Below are positions 17,317-25,520 of a stretch of 64,000 bases of DNA, piece by piece. A model generated the notes under the pieces. That model saw only the letters and a list, made by a program, of their open reading frames with translations. It was not told the origin of the DNA and searched no databases. The stretch spans positions 248,001 to 312,000 of the forward strand of contig NZ_BJLR01000009.1 of assembly GCF_006538745.1 (NCBI RefSeq). The letters are read 5' to 3'. Both the position numbers and the translations under genes were made by a program. Position 1 is the first letter of the stretch. Each line of letters starts with the position of its first letter. The stretch is from Cellulomonas cellasea (GTDB taxonomy: Bacteria; Actinomycetota; Actinomycetes; Actinomycetales; Cellulomonadaceae).

Positions 17317-18528
17317 TCAGGTCCGCGCGGCCGCCCGGACCTGCTCGCCGTCCGCGACGACGCGGTTCTTGCCGCTCACCTTCGCGAGGTAGAGCAGCCG
17401 GTCCGCGACGCGCACGAGCTCCTCGGGGTCGGTGGGCCGGTCCACGTGCGTCACGCCGATGCTCACGGTGACCGCGAGCCCGGGCGCGCGGCTGCCCACG
17501 TCGAGCGCGGCGGCCCCGGCGCGGATCCGCTCGCACAGCGCGAGCGCGTCCTCCGCCGAGGTGGACGGCATCGCGACGACGAACTCCTCCCCGCCGACGC
17601 GCGCGACCACGTCGTCGGACCGGCTGAGGGTCTGCAGCGTGCGGGCCACCTCGCGCAGCACGAGGTCGCCGACGGGGTGGCCGAACCGGTCGTTGACGCC
17701 CTTGAAGTCGTCGATGTCGAGCACCGCGACCGCGAGCCCGGCCGGCTCGGGCGTCGCCGCGAGGTGCAGCATCGCCTCGTCGAGCGCGCGCCGGTTGTTC
17801 AGCCCGGTCAGCGGGTCGCGGCGGGACAGCACCCGGAGCTGGGCGGCGAGCTCGTGCGAGCGGCTCAGTGCGGCCTCGAGCTCCTCGGTGCGCGCCGAGA
17901 CGCGCGACTCGAGGTCCTTGTTGACGTCCGCGAGGTGCCGCGCGAGCTCCTCGGCGCGGACCTTCTGGTCGACGGCGGACGTCAGCGCCGAGTCCATCGC
18001 CGCGCGCTGCACGACGGCCGTGAGCGCGGTGACGCACGCGATGGCGACGCAGTACACCGCGAGCTGGTCGGGCGTGATGGCCGTGAGCCGCCAGTCGAGC
18101 GCCCGCGCGAGCACGACCCCCTCGACGATCGCGGCGACGAGCACGACCGGGACCCAGCGCGCGCGCACGAGCGCCCCGGCGATCGTCACGAACACCGCCA
18201 TGAACAGGGGCGAGTAGCTGCCGTCGCGCCCGTGGACCGACGGCACGACGAGCACGGCCAGCAGCTGCACGATGAGGATGACGGTCGCGATGCCCAGGTG
18301 GCCGCGCCGCGCGACGGCGGCCGCGGTGAAGCTGAGCGCCGAGGCGGCGAGCAGCGTCACGACCGTGGCCTCGGCGTACGGGAGCACGGTCACGACCGGG
18401 GTGAGGAGCAGCGCGAGCACGCCGAGCCCCGTGCCGACGGAGACGACGAGCGACGTGCGGCTGCGGTGCACGAGGTCGGGCTCGGGCACGACGAGCACGC
18501 GCCTCACCGCGGCGACGACCCGACGCAC
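17317..18528 (-). CDS. Membrane-anchored GGDEF diguanylate cyclase
   Basis: A 403-residue protein. Residues 28-185 hold about six membrane helices with no recognised ligand-binding motif; a coiled linker follows (QKVRAEELARHLADVNKDLE, ESRVSARTEELEAAL), and the C-terminal GGDEF domain begins RDPLTGLNNRRALDEA. The active-site loop is GGEEF in RVGGEEFVVAMP, the DIDDFKGVNDRFGHPVGD metal/substrate region is intact, so catalysis of 2 GTP to cyclic di-GMP is expected. I see no RxxD inhibitory site immediately before GGEEF (it reads SDDVVARV). Start GTG 18528 has GGAGG 8 nt upstream. No EAL or HD-GYP phosphodiesterase gene is in the window; a c-di-GMP-I riboswitch lies at 38190-38266. Confidence 0.9.
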   Translation of the reverse strand: MRRVVAAVRRVLVVPEPDLVHRSRTSLVVSVGTGLGVLALLLTPVVTVLPYAEATVVTLLAASALSFTAAAVARRGHLGIATVILIVQLLAVLVVPSVHGRDGSYSPLFMAVFVTIAGALVRARWVPVVLVAAIVEGVVLARALDWRLTAITPDQLAVYCVAIACVTALTAVVQRAAMDSALTSAVDQKVRAEELARHLADVNKDLESRVSARTEELEAALSRSHELAAQLRVLSRRDPLTGLNNRRALDEAMLHLAATPEPAGLAVAVLDIDDFKGVNDRFGHPVGDLVLREVARTLQTLSRSDDVVARVGGEEFVVAMPSTSAEDALALCERIRAGAAALDVGSRAPGLAVTVSIGVTHVDRPTDPEELVRVADRLLYLAKVSGKNRVVADGEQVRAAART

Positions 18529-18826
18529 CTGACCTCCTCCACGACGCGCACTCCTCCCGGCCTCATCGGCACCGCGCGGGCATTGTGAGCACTCCGCGGG
18601 GGTGCTCCGCGGCCACGACAGGATCACAGCAGGGGCCGACATGCGCAGCGCGAGCCGCACCCCACGCCATGATGTGCGCCACGGGACGGTCCGCGCGACG
18701 ACCGCAGGGGCGACGACGTCGGCGGTCCGGACGGCGGCGACAGGTGCCGAACCGAAGGTCGTGACGGAGCGGCGCAAGGAACCGGGGGGACGCGGACATG
18801 TACCTCACGTGGAAGCCGGGAGCGCG

Positions 18827-19345
18827 GTGACGGACGCCGGGGTCGGCGTGCGCTTCACCGACCTGTACACCGAGTCGTACGGGCGCGTGCTGCGCTTCGT
18901 CGAGCGGCGCGCCGCTGACCGCGGCGAGGCGGAGGACCTGACCGCGGAGGTGTTCCGGATCGCGTGGTCGCGCGCGGTCGAGGGCACCGAGCTGTCGGTC
19001 CCGTGGCTGTTCGTCACGGCGCGCCACGTGCTCGCCAACCACTACCGCGGCACCGCGCGCACGCTGCGCCTGCGCCAGCGGGTCGCGCTCGCGCTCGACC
19101 CCGTGACCGCCGGGCCCCGCGGCGTCGACGGCGACGACGACCCGGTACGGGACGCGGTGCTCACGACGCTGGCCGGGCTTGCCCCGCACCACCGCGACGT
19201 GCTGGTGCTGCGCTACTGGGACGAGTGCAGCACCCCCGAGGTCGCCGCGGTGCTCGGCTGCTCGACGTCGAGCGTGTGGGTGCGGCTGCACCGGGCGCGC
19301 CGGGCGTTCCAGGACGCGCACGACCCGACCGGAGGTGCCCGATGA
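18827..19345 (+). CDS. ECF-type RNA polymerase sigma factor
   Basis: A 172-residue sigma factor. Region 2 spans about residues 8-75 (FTDLYTESYGRVLRFVERRA, then AEDLTAEVFRIAW, PWLFVTARHVLANHYR), region 4 about 110-160 (LAGLAPHHRDVLVLRYWDEC, STPEVAAVLGCSTSSVWVRL, HRARRAF) with the helix-turn-helix that reads the -35 element. The GTG at 18827 is preferred: GGGAG is 6 nt upstream and the longer frame above it is Arg/Thr noise. Its stop codon overlaps the next start (ATGA), so the downstream membrane protein is translationally coupled and is probably its anti-sigma partner. It is divergent from the GGDEF gene with a 298-bp gap that holds no gene. Confidence 0.88.
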   Translation: MTDAGVGVRFTDLYTESYGRVLRFVERRAADRGEAEDLTAEVFRIAWSRAVEGTELSVPWLFVTARHVLANHYRGTARTLRLRQRVALALDPVTAGPRGVDGDDDPVRDAVLTTLAGLAPHHRDVLVLRYWDECSTPEVAAVLGCSTSSVWVRLHRARRAFQDAHDPTGGAR

Positions 19346-20010
19346 GCGTGAGGAGAACGATCATGCGCGCGAACCCGATCCCCGAGCAGGACCCGCACGT
19401 GCTGGGCGCACGCGCGCAGGGCGAGCTCGCCGGGCTCGTCGGCGAGCCCGGCGCCGCACCCTCCCGGGCGGACGGTCGCGGTGCGGGGGCCCCTGCGGGT
19501 CGCCCGCGCCGGGTGCCGCGGCTCGCGCTCGTCGCCGTCGCCGGGGTCGCGGCCGTGCTCGTCGGGGTGGCCGCCGTCGCGCTGCTCGGCGGTGGCGCAG
19601 CCCCGCCCTCGTCGGCCGACGAGCCCTTCTACGCGACGACCGCCGAGCTCGAGGCGAGCGCCGACCTGGTCGTGCGCGGCACGCTCGGTGCCGGGAGCCA
19701 GGACACGGACGCGGGCTACCCGCAGACGCGCGCCGACGTCGCGGTCACGCACGTCGCGCGCGGGGACGCGGCCACCGGGGACACCGTGACGGTCGCGTAC
19801 ACGACGCCCGGGAGCGGGCCCGAGACCGCGACCGGTCTCGTCGAGGGGCGCGAGTACGTGCTGCTCCTCTCGGTCGCGGAGGACGGCACGGGCTATCTCG
19901 TCAGCTCGGTGCAGGGGTACTACGCGGTCGAGGACGGCGGTCGCCTCGTGGCGGCCCCGGGCAACGACGTGACGCTGAGCCCCGCGACGACCGCGGCGCT
20001 CGGCCTCTGA
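19342..20010 (+). CDS. Single-TM membrane protein, probable anti-sigma partner with extracellular sensor-like domain
   Basis: A 222-residue protein. Residues 1-58 are cytosolic and Arg/Ala/Pro-rich; one membrane helix lies at about 60-82 (LALVAVAGVAAVLVGVAAVALL); the outer domain follows from PSSADEPFYATTAELEASAD. Its extracellular part (LVVRGTLGAG, VTHVARGDAATGDTVTVAY, GREYVLLL, QGYYAVEDGGR) shares order and motifs with the lipoprotein at 20181-20822. The start overlaps the sigma factor stop by 4 nt, the usual arrangement for an ECF sigma/anti-sigma pair, but no zinc-binding HxxxCxxC anti-sigma motif is visible, so the role is inferred from context only. Confidence 0.65.
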   Translation: MSVRRTIMRANPIPEQDPHVLGARAQGELAGLVGEPGAAPSRADGRGAGAPAGRPRRVPRLALVAVAGVAAVLVGVAAVALLGGGAAPPSSADEPFYATTAELEASADLVVRGTLGAGSQDTDAGYPQTRADVAVTHVARGDAATGDTVTVAYTTPGSGPETATGLVEGREYVLLLSVAEDGTGYLVSSVQGYYAVEDGGRLVAAPGNDVTLSPATTAALGL

Positions 20011-20028
20011 CGCGACGGCGCCGGAGCT

Positions 20029-20078
20029 CTGGCGCTGCGGCGCTGCGGCACTGCGGCACTGCGGCACTGCGGCTCTGA
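20029..20078. repeat. 9-bp tandem repeat between convergent genes
   Basis: Units of about GCGGCACTG are repeated roughly five times, the last and first units being degenerate (CTGGCGCTGCGGC at the left, GCGGCTCTG at the right). It begins 19 bp after the stop of the anti-sigma-like gene and precedes the terminator hairpin at 20107. It is a likely site of copy-number variation and shows no coding signs. Confidence 0.75.
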
Positions 20079-20106
20079 TGCGACGCCGCGCCGCCGGGCA
20101 CAGCGA

Positions 20107-20144
20107 CCGGGCCCTCCCCCGCGGCGGTGCGGGGAAGGGCCCGG
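20107..20144. terminator. 16-bp-arm hairpin between convergent genes
   Basis: Arms 20107-20122 and 20129-20144 are complementary with one mismatch, around GGCGGT. The hairpin lies between the rightward sigma/anti-sigma pair and the leftward protease/lipoprotein pair, so it can close both. No U-tract. Confidence 0.7.
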
Positions 20145-20180
20145 AGGGTGCGACGACGTCGCGTCCGTGCTGCTGCGGCG

Positions 20181-20822
20181 TCACTGCTGCTGCGCGACCT
20201 CCGCCTTGAGGCCCTCGACGCTCGCGAGCCCGAGGCTCGCCTCGGGTCCGCCGACGGACTCGAGGGTCGTGCCACCGGCCACCCGGAACAGACCCTGCGC
20301 CGGGTTCACGAGGTCGAGCGGCGCGTCGGCCCCGTGGTCCGCGAGCAGGAGCACGTACTCGGACGCGGCCGCCTTCGACAGCAGCGTCGTGCCGGCGTCC
20401 ACGTACCGGCGCCCGGCGAGCTGGCCGCCGAGCTGGCTGACCTCGATCGTGCTGCCGACGGTCGCCGTCCCCTTGAGGACCTCAGTGACCTGGAGCGTCG
20501 AGACCGTGACGACCACGGGCTGGACCGCGGCGGCCTCCTGCGCGCCGAGCCCCGCCTGCGGGTTGGCGGCCGGGTCGCCCTCGGTCGAGACCTCGGGCCA
20601 GAGCTCCTCGACCCGCGAGGACAGCACCGTCCCCCGGACGATCACGTCGGACGCCCCGACGACCTCGGCCGCCGACGCGTACATCGGGTAGTCGGCCTCG
20701 TAGTGGACCACGGCGGCCTCCTGCTCCTGGGCCGTCGTCCCCGCGGAGCCGCACCCCGTGAGGAGGGACCCGGCGAGGACGGCGGCGGCCCCGAGCGCGG
20801 CGAGCCTGCTGCGTGCGCGCAT
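20181..20822 (-). CDS. Lipoprotein sharing the outer domain of the anti-sigma-like protein
   Basis: A 213-residue lipoprotein: MRARSRLAALGAAAVLAGSL, then lipobox LLTGC with Cys24, then an acidic Gln/Glu linker. The folded part reads YPMYASAAEVVGASDVIVRG, LQVTEVLKGTATVGSTIEV, ASEYVLLLADHG and QGLFRVAGG; each of these motifs has a counterpart in the same order in the membrane protein at 19342-20010 (TTAELEASADLVVRGT, VTHVARGDAATGDTVTV, EYVLLL, QGYYAVEDGG). The two are therefore likely paralogous domains, facing each other across 170 bp. The domain itself I do not recognise. The start codon shares one base with the stop of the metalloprotease gene upstream, so the two are translationally coupled. 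Confidence 0.75.
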   Translation of the reverse strand: MRARSRLAALGAAAVLAGSLLTGCGSAGTTAQEQEAAVVHYEADYPMYASAAEVVGASDVIVRGTVLSSRVEELWPEVSTEGDPAANPQAGLGAQEAAAVQPVVVTVSTLQVTEVLKGTATVGSTIEVSQLGGQLAGRRYVDAGTTLLSKAAASEYVLLLADHGADAPLDLVNPAQGLFRVAGGTTLESVGGPEASLGLASVEGLKAEVAQQQ

Positions 20823-21385
20823 CAGTAGATCCTCTCGACTTCGCTCACGTCGTACGACTGGGGCCGCTGGACCGTCGTGCGGTTGCGGCTGTGCTTCATG
20901 AGCGACGACGCCGACGTGTTCGGGTTGTCCGCGAGGCTCAGCCCGTGCCCGAGCTCGTGCGTCGTGGTGCTGATGCTCCACGCCGTCATGTTGGAGCCGG
21001 ACTGCTCCGAGAGGGTCCTCGCATTCACCTTGATCGCGAACGTGCGATTGATCCCACGAATACCGGACGGCGAGTAGAGGCCGAACCACGACTGGTCGTA
21101 GCGGGCCGCCGTGAACGTCGACGCGGCCGACGTGCTGCGGCCGAGGCTCGTGCCCGCACCGCTGTTGTTCCAGTGGCTCCGACCGGTGTCGAGAAATCCG
21201 ACCCAGGTGTCGTTGATCCCGACCGCCCTGACGTTCCAGGAACGGCTCGGCATCCCGCCGCTGTAGTAGTCGGCGCTCGCGGACGTCATGGTCGCGGACC
21301 CGAGGGCCAGCGCCAGTCCGAGGGTCGCCACCGTCCGGGGCAATACCCGGCGCGGTTTTCTCGACGAGGGCACAGCAGTATCCAT
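20822..21385 (-). CDS. Small secreted metzincin-like zinc metalloprotease
   Basis: A 187-residue secreted protein. Signal peptide about residues 1-38 (TVATLGLALALGSATMTSASA). Mature part carries HELGHGLSLAD: His143, His147 and Asp153 as presumed zinc ligands with Glu144 as base, and Met163 in SSLMKHS as a Met-turn. HEXXH followed by Asp resembles snapalysin-type M7 enzymes of Streptomyces, although the usual Gly before the third ligand is Ser here (GLSLAD). The mature size (about 148 residues) suits that family. Start ATG 21385 has AGGGGG 6 nt upstream. It is the first gene of a two-gene operon with the lipoprotein at 20181, with a TGATG one-base overlap. Confidence 0.75.
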   Translation of the reverse strand: MDTAVPSSRKPRRVLPRTVATLGLALALGSATMTSASADYYSGGMPSRSWNVRAVGINDTWVGFLDTGRSHWNNSGAGTSLGRSTSAASTFTAARYDQSWFGLYSPSGIRGINRTFAIKVNARTLSEQSGSNMTAWSISTTTHELGHGLSLADNPNTSASSLMKHSRNRTTVQRPQSYDVSEVERIY

Positions 21386-21794
21386 CACAACCCCCTGCGG
21401 TTGATCCCGATGCGCCTTCTGACGAAGCCGCGCGCCGAACGTAGCGGCATTTCTCGTGCGATATCTAGGGTCGACCGCGGGCCCTTCCGGTGGATAGGAT
21501 GCGGCGTTTCCGCGGCCCGGCACCGCCCTCGTCGGGCGCGGGCCGGCGCGCCTGCGAGGCGGCTCCGCGCCGGCTCGCCGAATCGCGCTCGGACGGGGTT
21601 CCCGCGGCTTTTCTCGCGCACCTTCCGCCGAGGGCGGCGACGCGCCCAGCCGCGTCGACTGTGTCGCACCGCACCCCCGTGCGCGAAGCCCGACGACGGG
21701 CACGCGACGCGGTGCGCACCGTCGTCGGGCGCCCTCACCCCCGCCCGCCGGCGGCCACGAGACGCGAGTTGACGTCACCCGTTCGTGCGCTATC

Positions 21795-21828
21795 TTAGCC
21801 GAGCCTTACTTAGGAGAGCCTCACCAAC
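21795..21828 (+). promoter_or_regulatory. Two overlapping DtxR/IdeR-type iron boxes upstream of desA
   Basis: Box 1 (21795-21813, TTAGCCGAGCCTTACTTAG) and box 2 (21810-21828, TTAGGAGAGCCTCACCAAC) each match the 19-bp IdeR/DmdR pattern TTAGGTTAGCCTAACCTAA at 12-13 positions and share a TTAG. They end 64 bp before the desA start, the right place for iron-dependent repression of the siderophore operon, as known for des genes in Streptomyces. The rest of the gap 21386-21892 shows no gene; frames there are Arg/Ala noise. Confidence 0.8.
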
Positions 21829-21892
21829 TCTGCGGCCGTCCGTGCTGCCGCCTGCCCTCACCAGCCCGTCCATTACCACCGGGAGCCCCTGC

Positions 21893-23383
21893 GTGCACGA
21901 GCTGCTGTCCTCCGCGACCGCCGACCACTACGCCGCGACGATGCGCGAGACGGTCGACCGCCTCGCGGACCGCTTCCGCGAGACCCGCCGGCCGTTCTCC
22001 GGGGCGAGCCGTGAGGAGCTCGGCGCGCTCGTCGACGCCGTCGACCTCGACGGGCCCGGCCGGGGGACCGCGGAGGCGCTGCGGGAGGTCGACGCGCTCT
22101 TCGTCCGCAACGCCGTCTGGTTCCACCACCCCGACTACGCGGCGCACCTCAACTGCCCGGTCGCCGTGCCCGCCGTCGCCGCCGAGGCCGTCGTCGCCGC
22201 GGTGAACGCCTCGCTCGACACCTACGACCAGTCGACCGCGGGCACGCTCATGGAGCGCCGGCTCGTCGCGTGGACCGCGGAGCGCATCGGCTTCACTGCG
22301 GGCGACGGCATCTTCACCTCGGGCGGCACGCAGTCGAACCTCCAGGCGCTGCTGATCGCGCGGGACCACGCGCTCGCCGCGAGCGGGGCGACGCTCGACC
22401 GGCTCGTCGTGCTCGCGACCGGGTCGAGCCACTTCAGCGTGCAGAAGTCCGCGCGCCTGCTCGGCCTCGGCGAGGACGCGGTGCTCGGCGTCGCGACGGA
22501 CGGCCACGGCCGGATGCGCCCCGAGGTCCTCGCCGCGGCGCTCGACGCCGCCCGCACCGCCGGCCGGGTGCCCATGTGCGTCGTCGCGACCGCCGGCACC
22601 ACCGACCGCGGCTGCATCGACCCGCTCGGCCCGATCGCCGACGCGTGCGACGCGGCCGGGGTCTGGCTGCACGTCGACGCCGCCTACGGGTGCGGGCTGC
22701 TCGTCTCCCCGACCCGGCGGCACCTGCTCGACGGCATCGAGCGGGCCCGGTCCGTGACCGTCGACTTCCACAAGAGCTTCTTCCAGCCGGTCTCGTCGAG
22801 CGCGCTCGTCGTGCGCCACGCCCGGGACCTCGCGCCGGTCGCCTGGTACGCGGACTACCTCAACCCCGAGGGCAGCGGCGAGCCCAACCAGGTCGACAAG
22901 TCGCTGCAGACGACCCGCCGGTTCGACGCGCTCAAGCTCTGGGTCACGCTGCGCGCGCTCGGCGCGGACCGGCTCGGCGATATGTTCGACGCGGTCGTCG
23001 ACCTCGCCGCCGCCACGCACGACCTCGTCGAGCAGGACCCGGACCTGCGGCTCGTCGGCCGGTCGCAGCTCAGCACCGTCCTGTTCCGCTACCAGCCGCC
23101 CGGTGTGCCCGACGCGCGGGCCGACGCGCTCGTCCCGCTCGTGCGCCGCGCGCTGTTCGACTCGGGCCGCACGATCGTCGCCAAGACCGTCGTCGACGGC
23201 CGGCCCTGCCTCAAGCTCACGCTGCTCAACCCCGACTCGACCGTCGAGGACGTCCTGCGCGTGCTCGGGGCCGTGCGCGACGCCGCCGCGGCGCTCGACG
23301 CGGGGCGCGACCTCGCGACGGGGCTGGACCGCGAGCTCGACGCCGTGCTCGACGGCGACCTGGACGGGGCGCTCGCGTGGTGA
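21893..23383 (+). CDS. desA: Lysine decarboxylase of desferrioxamine biosynthesis (DesA, PLP-dependent)
   Basis: A 496-residue group II (PLP-dependent) decarboxylase. The cofactor lysine is Lys294 in TVDFHKSFFQP, with Asp262 in LHVDAAYG and the SGGTQSNL loop at 143-150; together with HHPDYAAHLNCPVAVPAVAAE near the start these fit the siderophore-cluster L-lysine/diaminobutyrate decarboxylases. It makes cadaverine, the first step to N-hydroxy-N-succinyl-cadaverine. GTG 21893 has GGGAG 7 nt upstream; a longer frame above it crosses the iron boxes and is not likely translated. First gene of a polycistronic unit, ending GTGA over desB. Confidence 0.93.
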   Translation: MHELLSSATADHYAATMRETVDRLADRFRETRRPFSGASREELGALVDAVDLDGPGRGTAEALREVDALFVRNAVWFHHPDYAAHLNCPVAVPAVAAEAVVAAVNASLDTYDQSTAGTLMERRLVAWTAERIGFTAGDGIFTSGGTQSNLQALLIARDHALAASGATLDRLVVLATGSSHFSVQKSARLLGLGEDAVLGVATDGHGRMRPEVLAAALDAARTAGRVPMCVVATAGTTDRGCIDPLGPIADACDAAGVWLHVDAAYGCGLLVSPTRRHLLDGIERARSVTVDFHKSFFQPVSSSALVVRHARDLAPVAWYADYLNPEGSGEPNQVDKSLQTTRRFDALKLWVTLRALGADRLGDMFDAVVDLAAATHDLVEQDPDLRLVGRSQLSTVLFRYQPPGVPDARADALVPLVRRALFDSGRTIVAKTVVDGRPCLKLTLLNPDSTVEDVLRVLGAVRDAAAALDAGRDLATGLDRELDAVLDGDLDGALAW

Positions 23384-24834
23384 GCGCGGCGGCGGACGCC
23401 GGGCGCGTGCACGACGTCGTCGGCATCGGCATCGGGCCGTTCAACCTCGGCCTCGCGTGCCTGAGCGCGCCGCTCGACCTCGACGCGGTGTTCCTCGACG
23501 CGGCCGACGAGTTCCGCTGGCACCCCGGGATGATGATCGACGGCGCGACGATCCAGGTCCCGTTCCTCGCGGACCTCGTGACGATGGCGGACCCGACCTC
23601 GCCGTACTCGTTCCTCAGCTACCTCAAGACCACGGGCCGGCTCTACGCGTTCTACATCCGCGAGAGCTTCTACCCGCTGCGCGCCGAGTACGACGCGTAC
23701 TGCCGGTGGGCCGCCGCGCAGCTCGACTCGCTGCGCTGGGGGCGTCGGGTCGTCGCGCTCGAGGTCGACCCCGACGACGCCGACCTGTGGCTGGTCCGGG
23801 CGGTGCGGGCGGTCCAGGGCGGGTCGGTCGCGGCGGGCGACGACGGCACGGGCAGCTCCGGCCGTGACGACAGCCGCGACGGAGCCGGCGGTGCCGTCGA
23901 GACCTACCGCGCGCGCCACGTCGTGCTCGGCACCGGCACCTCGCCCGTCGTCCCGGCCGCGCTGCGCGGGCTCCTCGGGGTCGGCGGGTCGAGCCGGCCC
24001 GGCGACTCCGCGGGCGGCCTCGTCGTGCACAGCGCCGACTACCTCCCGCACCGCGAGCGCCTCGCCGCCGCGCCGTCGGTCACGGTGATCGGCAGCGGGC
24101 AGTCGGCGGCGGAGGTCTACCGGGACCTGCTCGGCACGCTCCCGGGGCGCGACGCGCGGCTCGACTGGGTCACGCGCTCCCCGCGGTTCTTCCCGATGGA
24201 GTACACCAAGCTCACGCTCGAGATGACCTCGCCGGAGTACACCGACCACTTCCACGGGCTCCCGCACGAGCAGCGCCGGGCACTCGGCCGCGAGCAGCGG
24301 TCGCTGTACAAGGGCATCAGCGGCCCGCTGATCGACGAGATCTACGACACGCTCTACCGGCTGAGCCTCTACGGCCCGGTGCCGACGACGCTGCTCACCG
24401 ACACCGAGCTGCTCGCCGCCGAGCGGGACGACGCCACCGGCGAGCACGTGCTGCGCCTGCGGCACGCGCAGCTCGGCGAGGTGCACGAGCGGCGGACGTC
24501 GGCGCTCGTGCTCGCGACCGGGTACGCCGCGCAGGTCCCCGACTTCGTGCTCGGCGTGCGCGACCGGCTCGACTGGGACCCCGACGGCAGGTTCGCCGTC
24601 GCGCGCGACTACTCGGTCGACGGCGGGCGCGGGCGTGTGTTCGTGCAGAACGCCGAGGAGCACACGCACGGCATCACGGCGCCGGACCTCGGCTTCGGGG
24701 CCTGGCGCAACTCCTCGATCCTCGCGTCGATCACCGGGCGCGAGGTCTACCCGGTCGAGCGGCGGATCGCGTTCCAGGAGTTCGGGGTGCCGGGCGACGC
24801 GCGCCGGGTCGAGCACGCGGCGGGCGCCCGGTGA
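23380..24834 (+). CDS. desB: Cadaverine N-monooxygenase (DesB, lysine/ornithine N-hydroxylase family)
   Basis: A 484-residue flavoprotein of the class B N-hydroxylating monooxygenases. FAD-binding GIGIGPFNLG at 15-24, NADPH-binding GSGQSAAEV at 238-246, and the C-terminal LATGYAAQVPDF motif are all present. Substrate segment FRWHPGMMIDGATIQVPFLADLV is typical of DesB/IucD/PvdA. It hydroxylates cadaverine at one amino group with O2 and NADPH. An Asp/Ser/Gly-rich insertion at about 148-172 is not usual. Its start overlaps the desA stop by 4 nt, and its own stop overlaps desC in the same way. Confidence 0.93.
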   Translation: MSAAADAGRVHDVVGIGIGPFNLGLACLSAPLDLDAVFLDAADEFRWHPGMMIDGATIQVPFLADLVTMADPTSPYSFLSYLKTTGRLYAFYIRESFYPLRAEYDAYCRWAAAQLDSLRWGRRVVALEVDPDDADLWLVRAVRAVQGGSVAAGDDGTGSSGRDDSRDGAGGAVETYRARHVVLGTGTSPVVPAALRGLLGVGGSSRPGDSAGGLVVHSADYLPHRERLAAAPSVTVIGSGQSAAEVYRDLLGTLPGRDARLDWVTRSPRFFPMEYTKLTLEMTSPEYTDHFHGLPHEQRRALGREQRSLYKGISGPLIDEIYDTLYRLSLYGPVPTTLLTDTELLAAERDDATGEHVLRLRHAQLGEVHERRTSALVLATGYAAQVPDFVLGVRDRLDWDPDGRFAVARDYSVDGGRGRVFVQNAEEHTHGITAPDLGFGAWRNSSILASITGREVYPVERRIAFQEFGVPGDARRVEHAAGAR

Positions 24835-25520
24835 GCGCGCCGGCGAGCGCGTCGCGCGCGACGGCGGGCGGGTCGACGAGCACGGACCCGACCGCGCCGA
24901 GCACCGCACCCACGGCGCCTGCCGGGGCTGCCGGTGCCGCCCTCGCCCGCGGACCGTGGACCGCTCCCCCGTCGCCTGTCGGGCACCTGAGCCTGGCCCG
25001 CGTCGACGCCCGGGCGGACGCCGCCGTCGTGCACGCGTGGCTGTCCCACCCGGCGTCCTCCTTCTGGCAGATGACGGACCTGTCCCTCGACGACGTGCGG
25101 GACTACCTTGCGGGCGTCTCGGCCGACCCGTACCAGAACGCGTGGCTCGGGAGCGTCGACGGCGTGCCGACGTTCCTCGTCGAGACGTACGACCCCGCGT
25201 GCCTGCTGCTCACCGACGTGCCCGAGATCGAGCCGGGCGACCTCGGGATGCACCTGCTCGTCGCGCCGCCCGGTGACGCGCCGGTGCACGGGCTCACGTC
25301 GGCGGTCATGGCCGCGACCGTGCGGTTCTGCTTCGAGCGCCTCGGCGCGACCCGCGTCGTTGTCGAGCCCGACGTCGCCAACACCCGCATCGCCGCGAAG
25401 AACGCCGCGGCCGGCTTCCGCGTGCTGCGCGAGCTCGGGCTGCCCGGCAAGCGCGCGCACCTCGCGGTGTGCACGCGCGCCGACTTCGACGCCAGCCCTC
25501 TCGGACGGAGCGCCGCATGA
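24831..25520 (+). CDS. desC: Acyl-CoA N-acyltransferase of hydroxamate siderophore biosynthesis (DesC)
   Basis: A 229-residue GNAT of the siderophore (RhbD/AlcB/IucB-like) type. After about 45 Ala/Thr-rich residues: LSLARVDARADAAVVHAWLS, SFWQMTDLSLDDVRDYLAG, TFLVETYDPACLLL, MHLLVAPP and the final VVEPDVANTRIAAKNAAAGF, with the HxxxW/Q and acetyl-CoA pyrophosphate region characteristic of the family. It puts acetyl or succinyl groups on N-hydroxycadaverine. Overlaps desB and desD by 4 nt each. Confidence 0.92.
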   Translation: MSAPASASRATAGGSTSTDPTAPSTAPTAPAGAAGAALARGPWTAPPSPVGHLSLARVDARADAAVVHAWLSHPASSFWQMTDLSLDDVRDYLAGVSADPYQNAWLGSVDGVPTFLVETYDPACLLLTDVPEIEPGDLGMHLLVAPPGDAPVHGLTSAVMAATVRFCFERLGATRVVVEPDVANTRIAAKNAAAGFRVLRELGLPGKRAHLAVCTRADFDASPLGRSAA

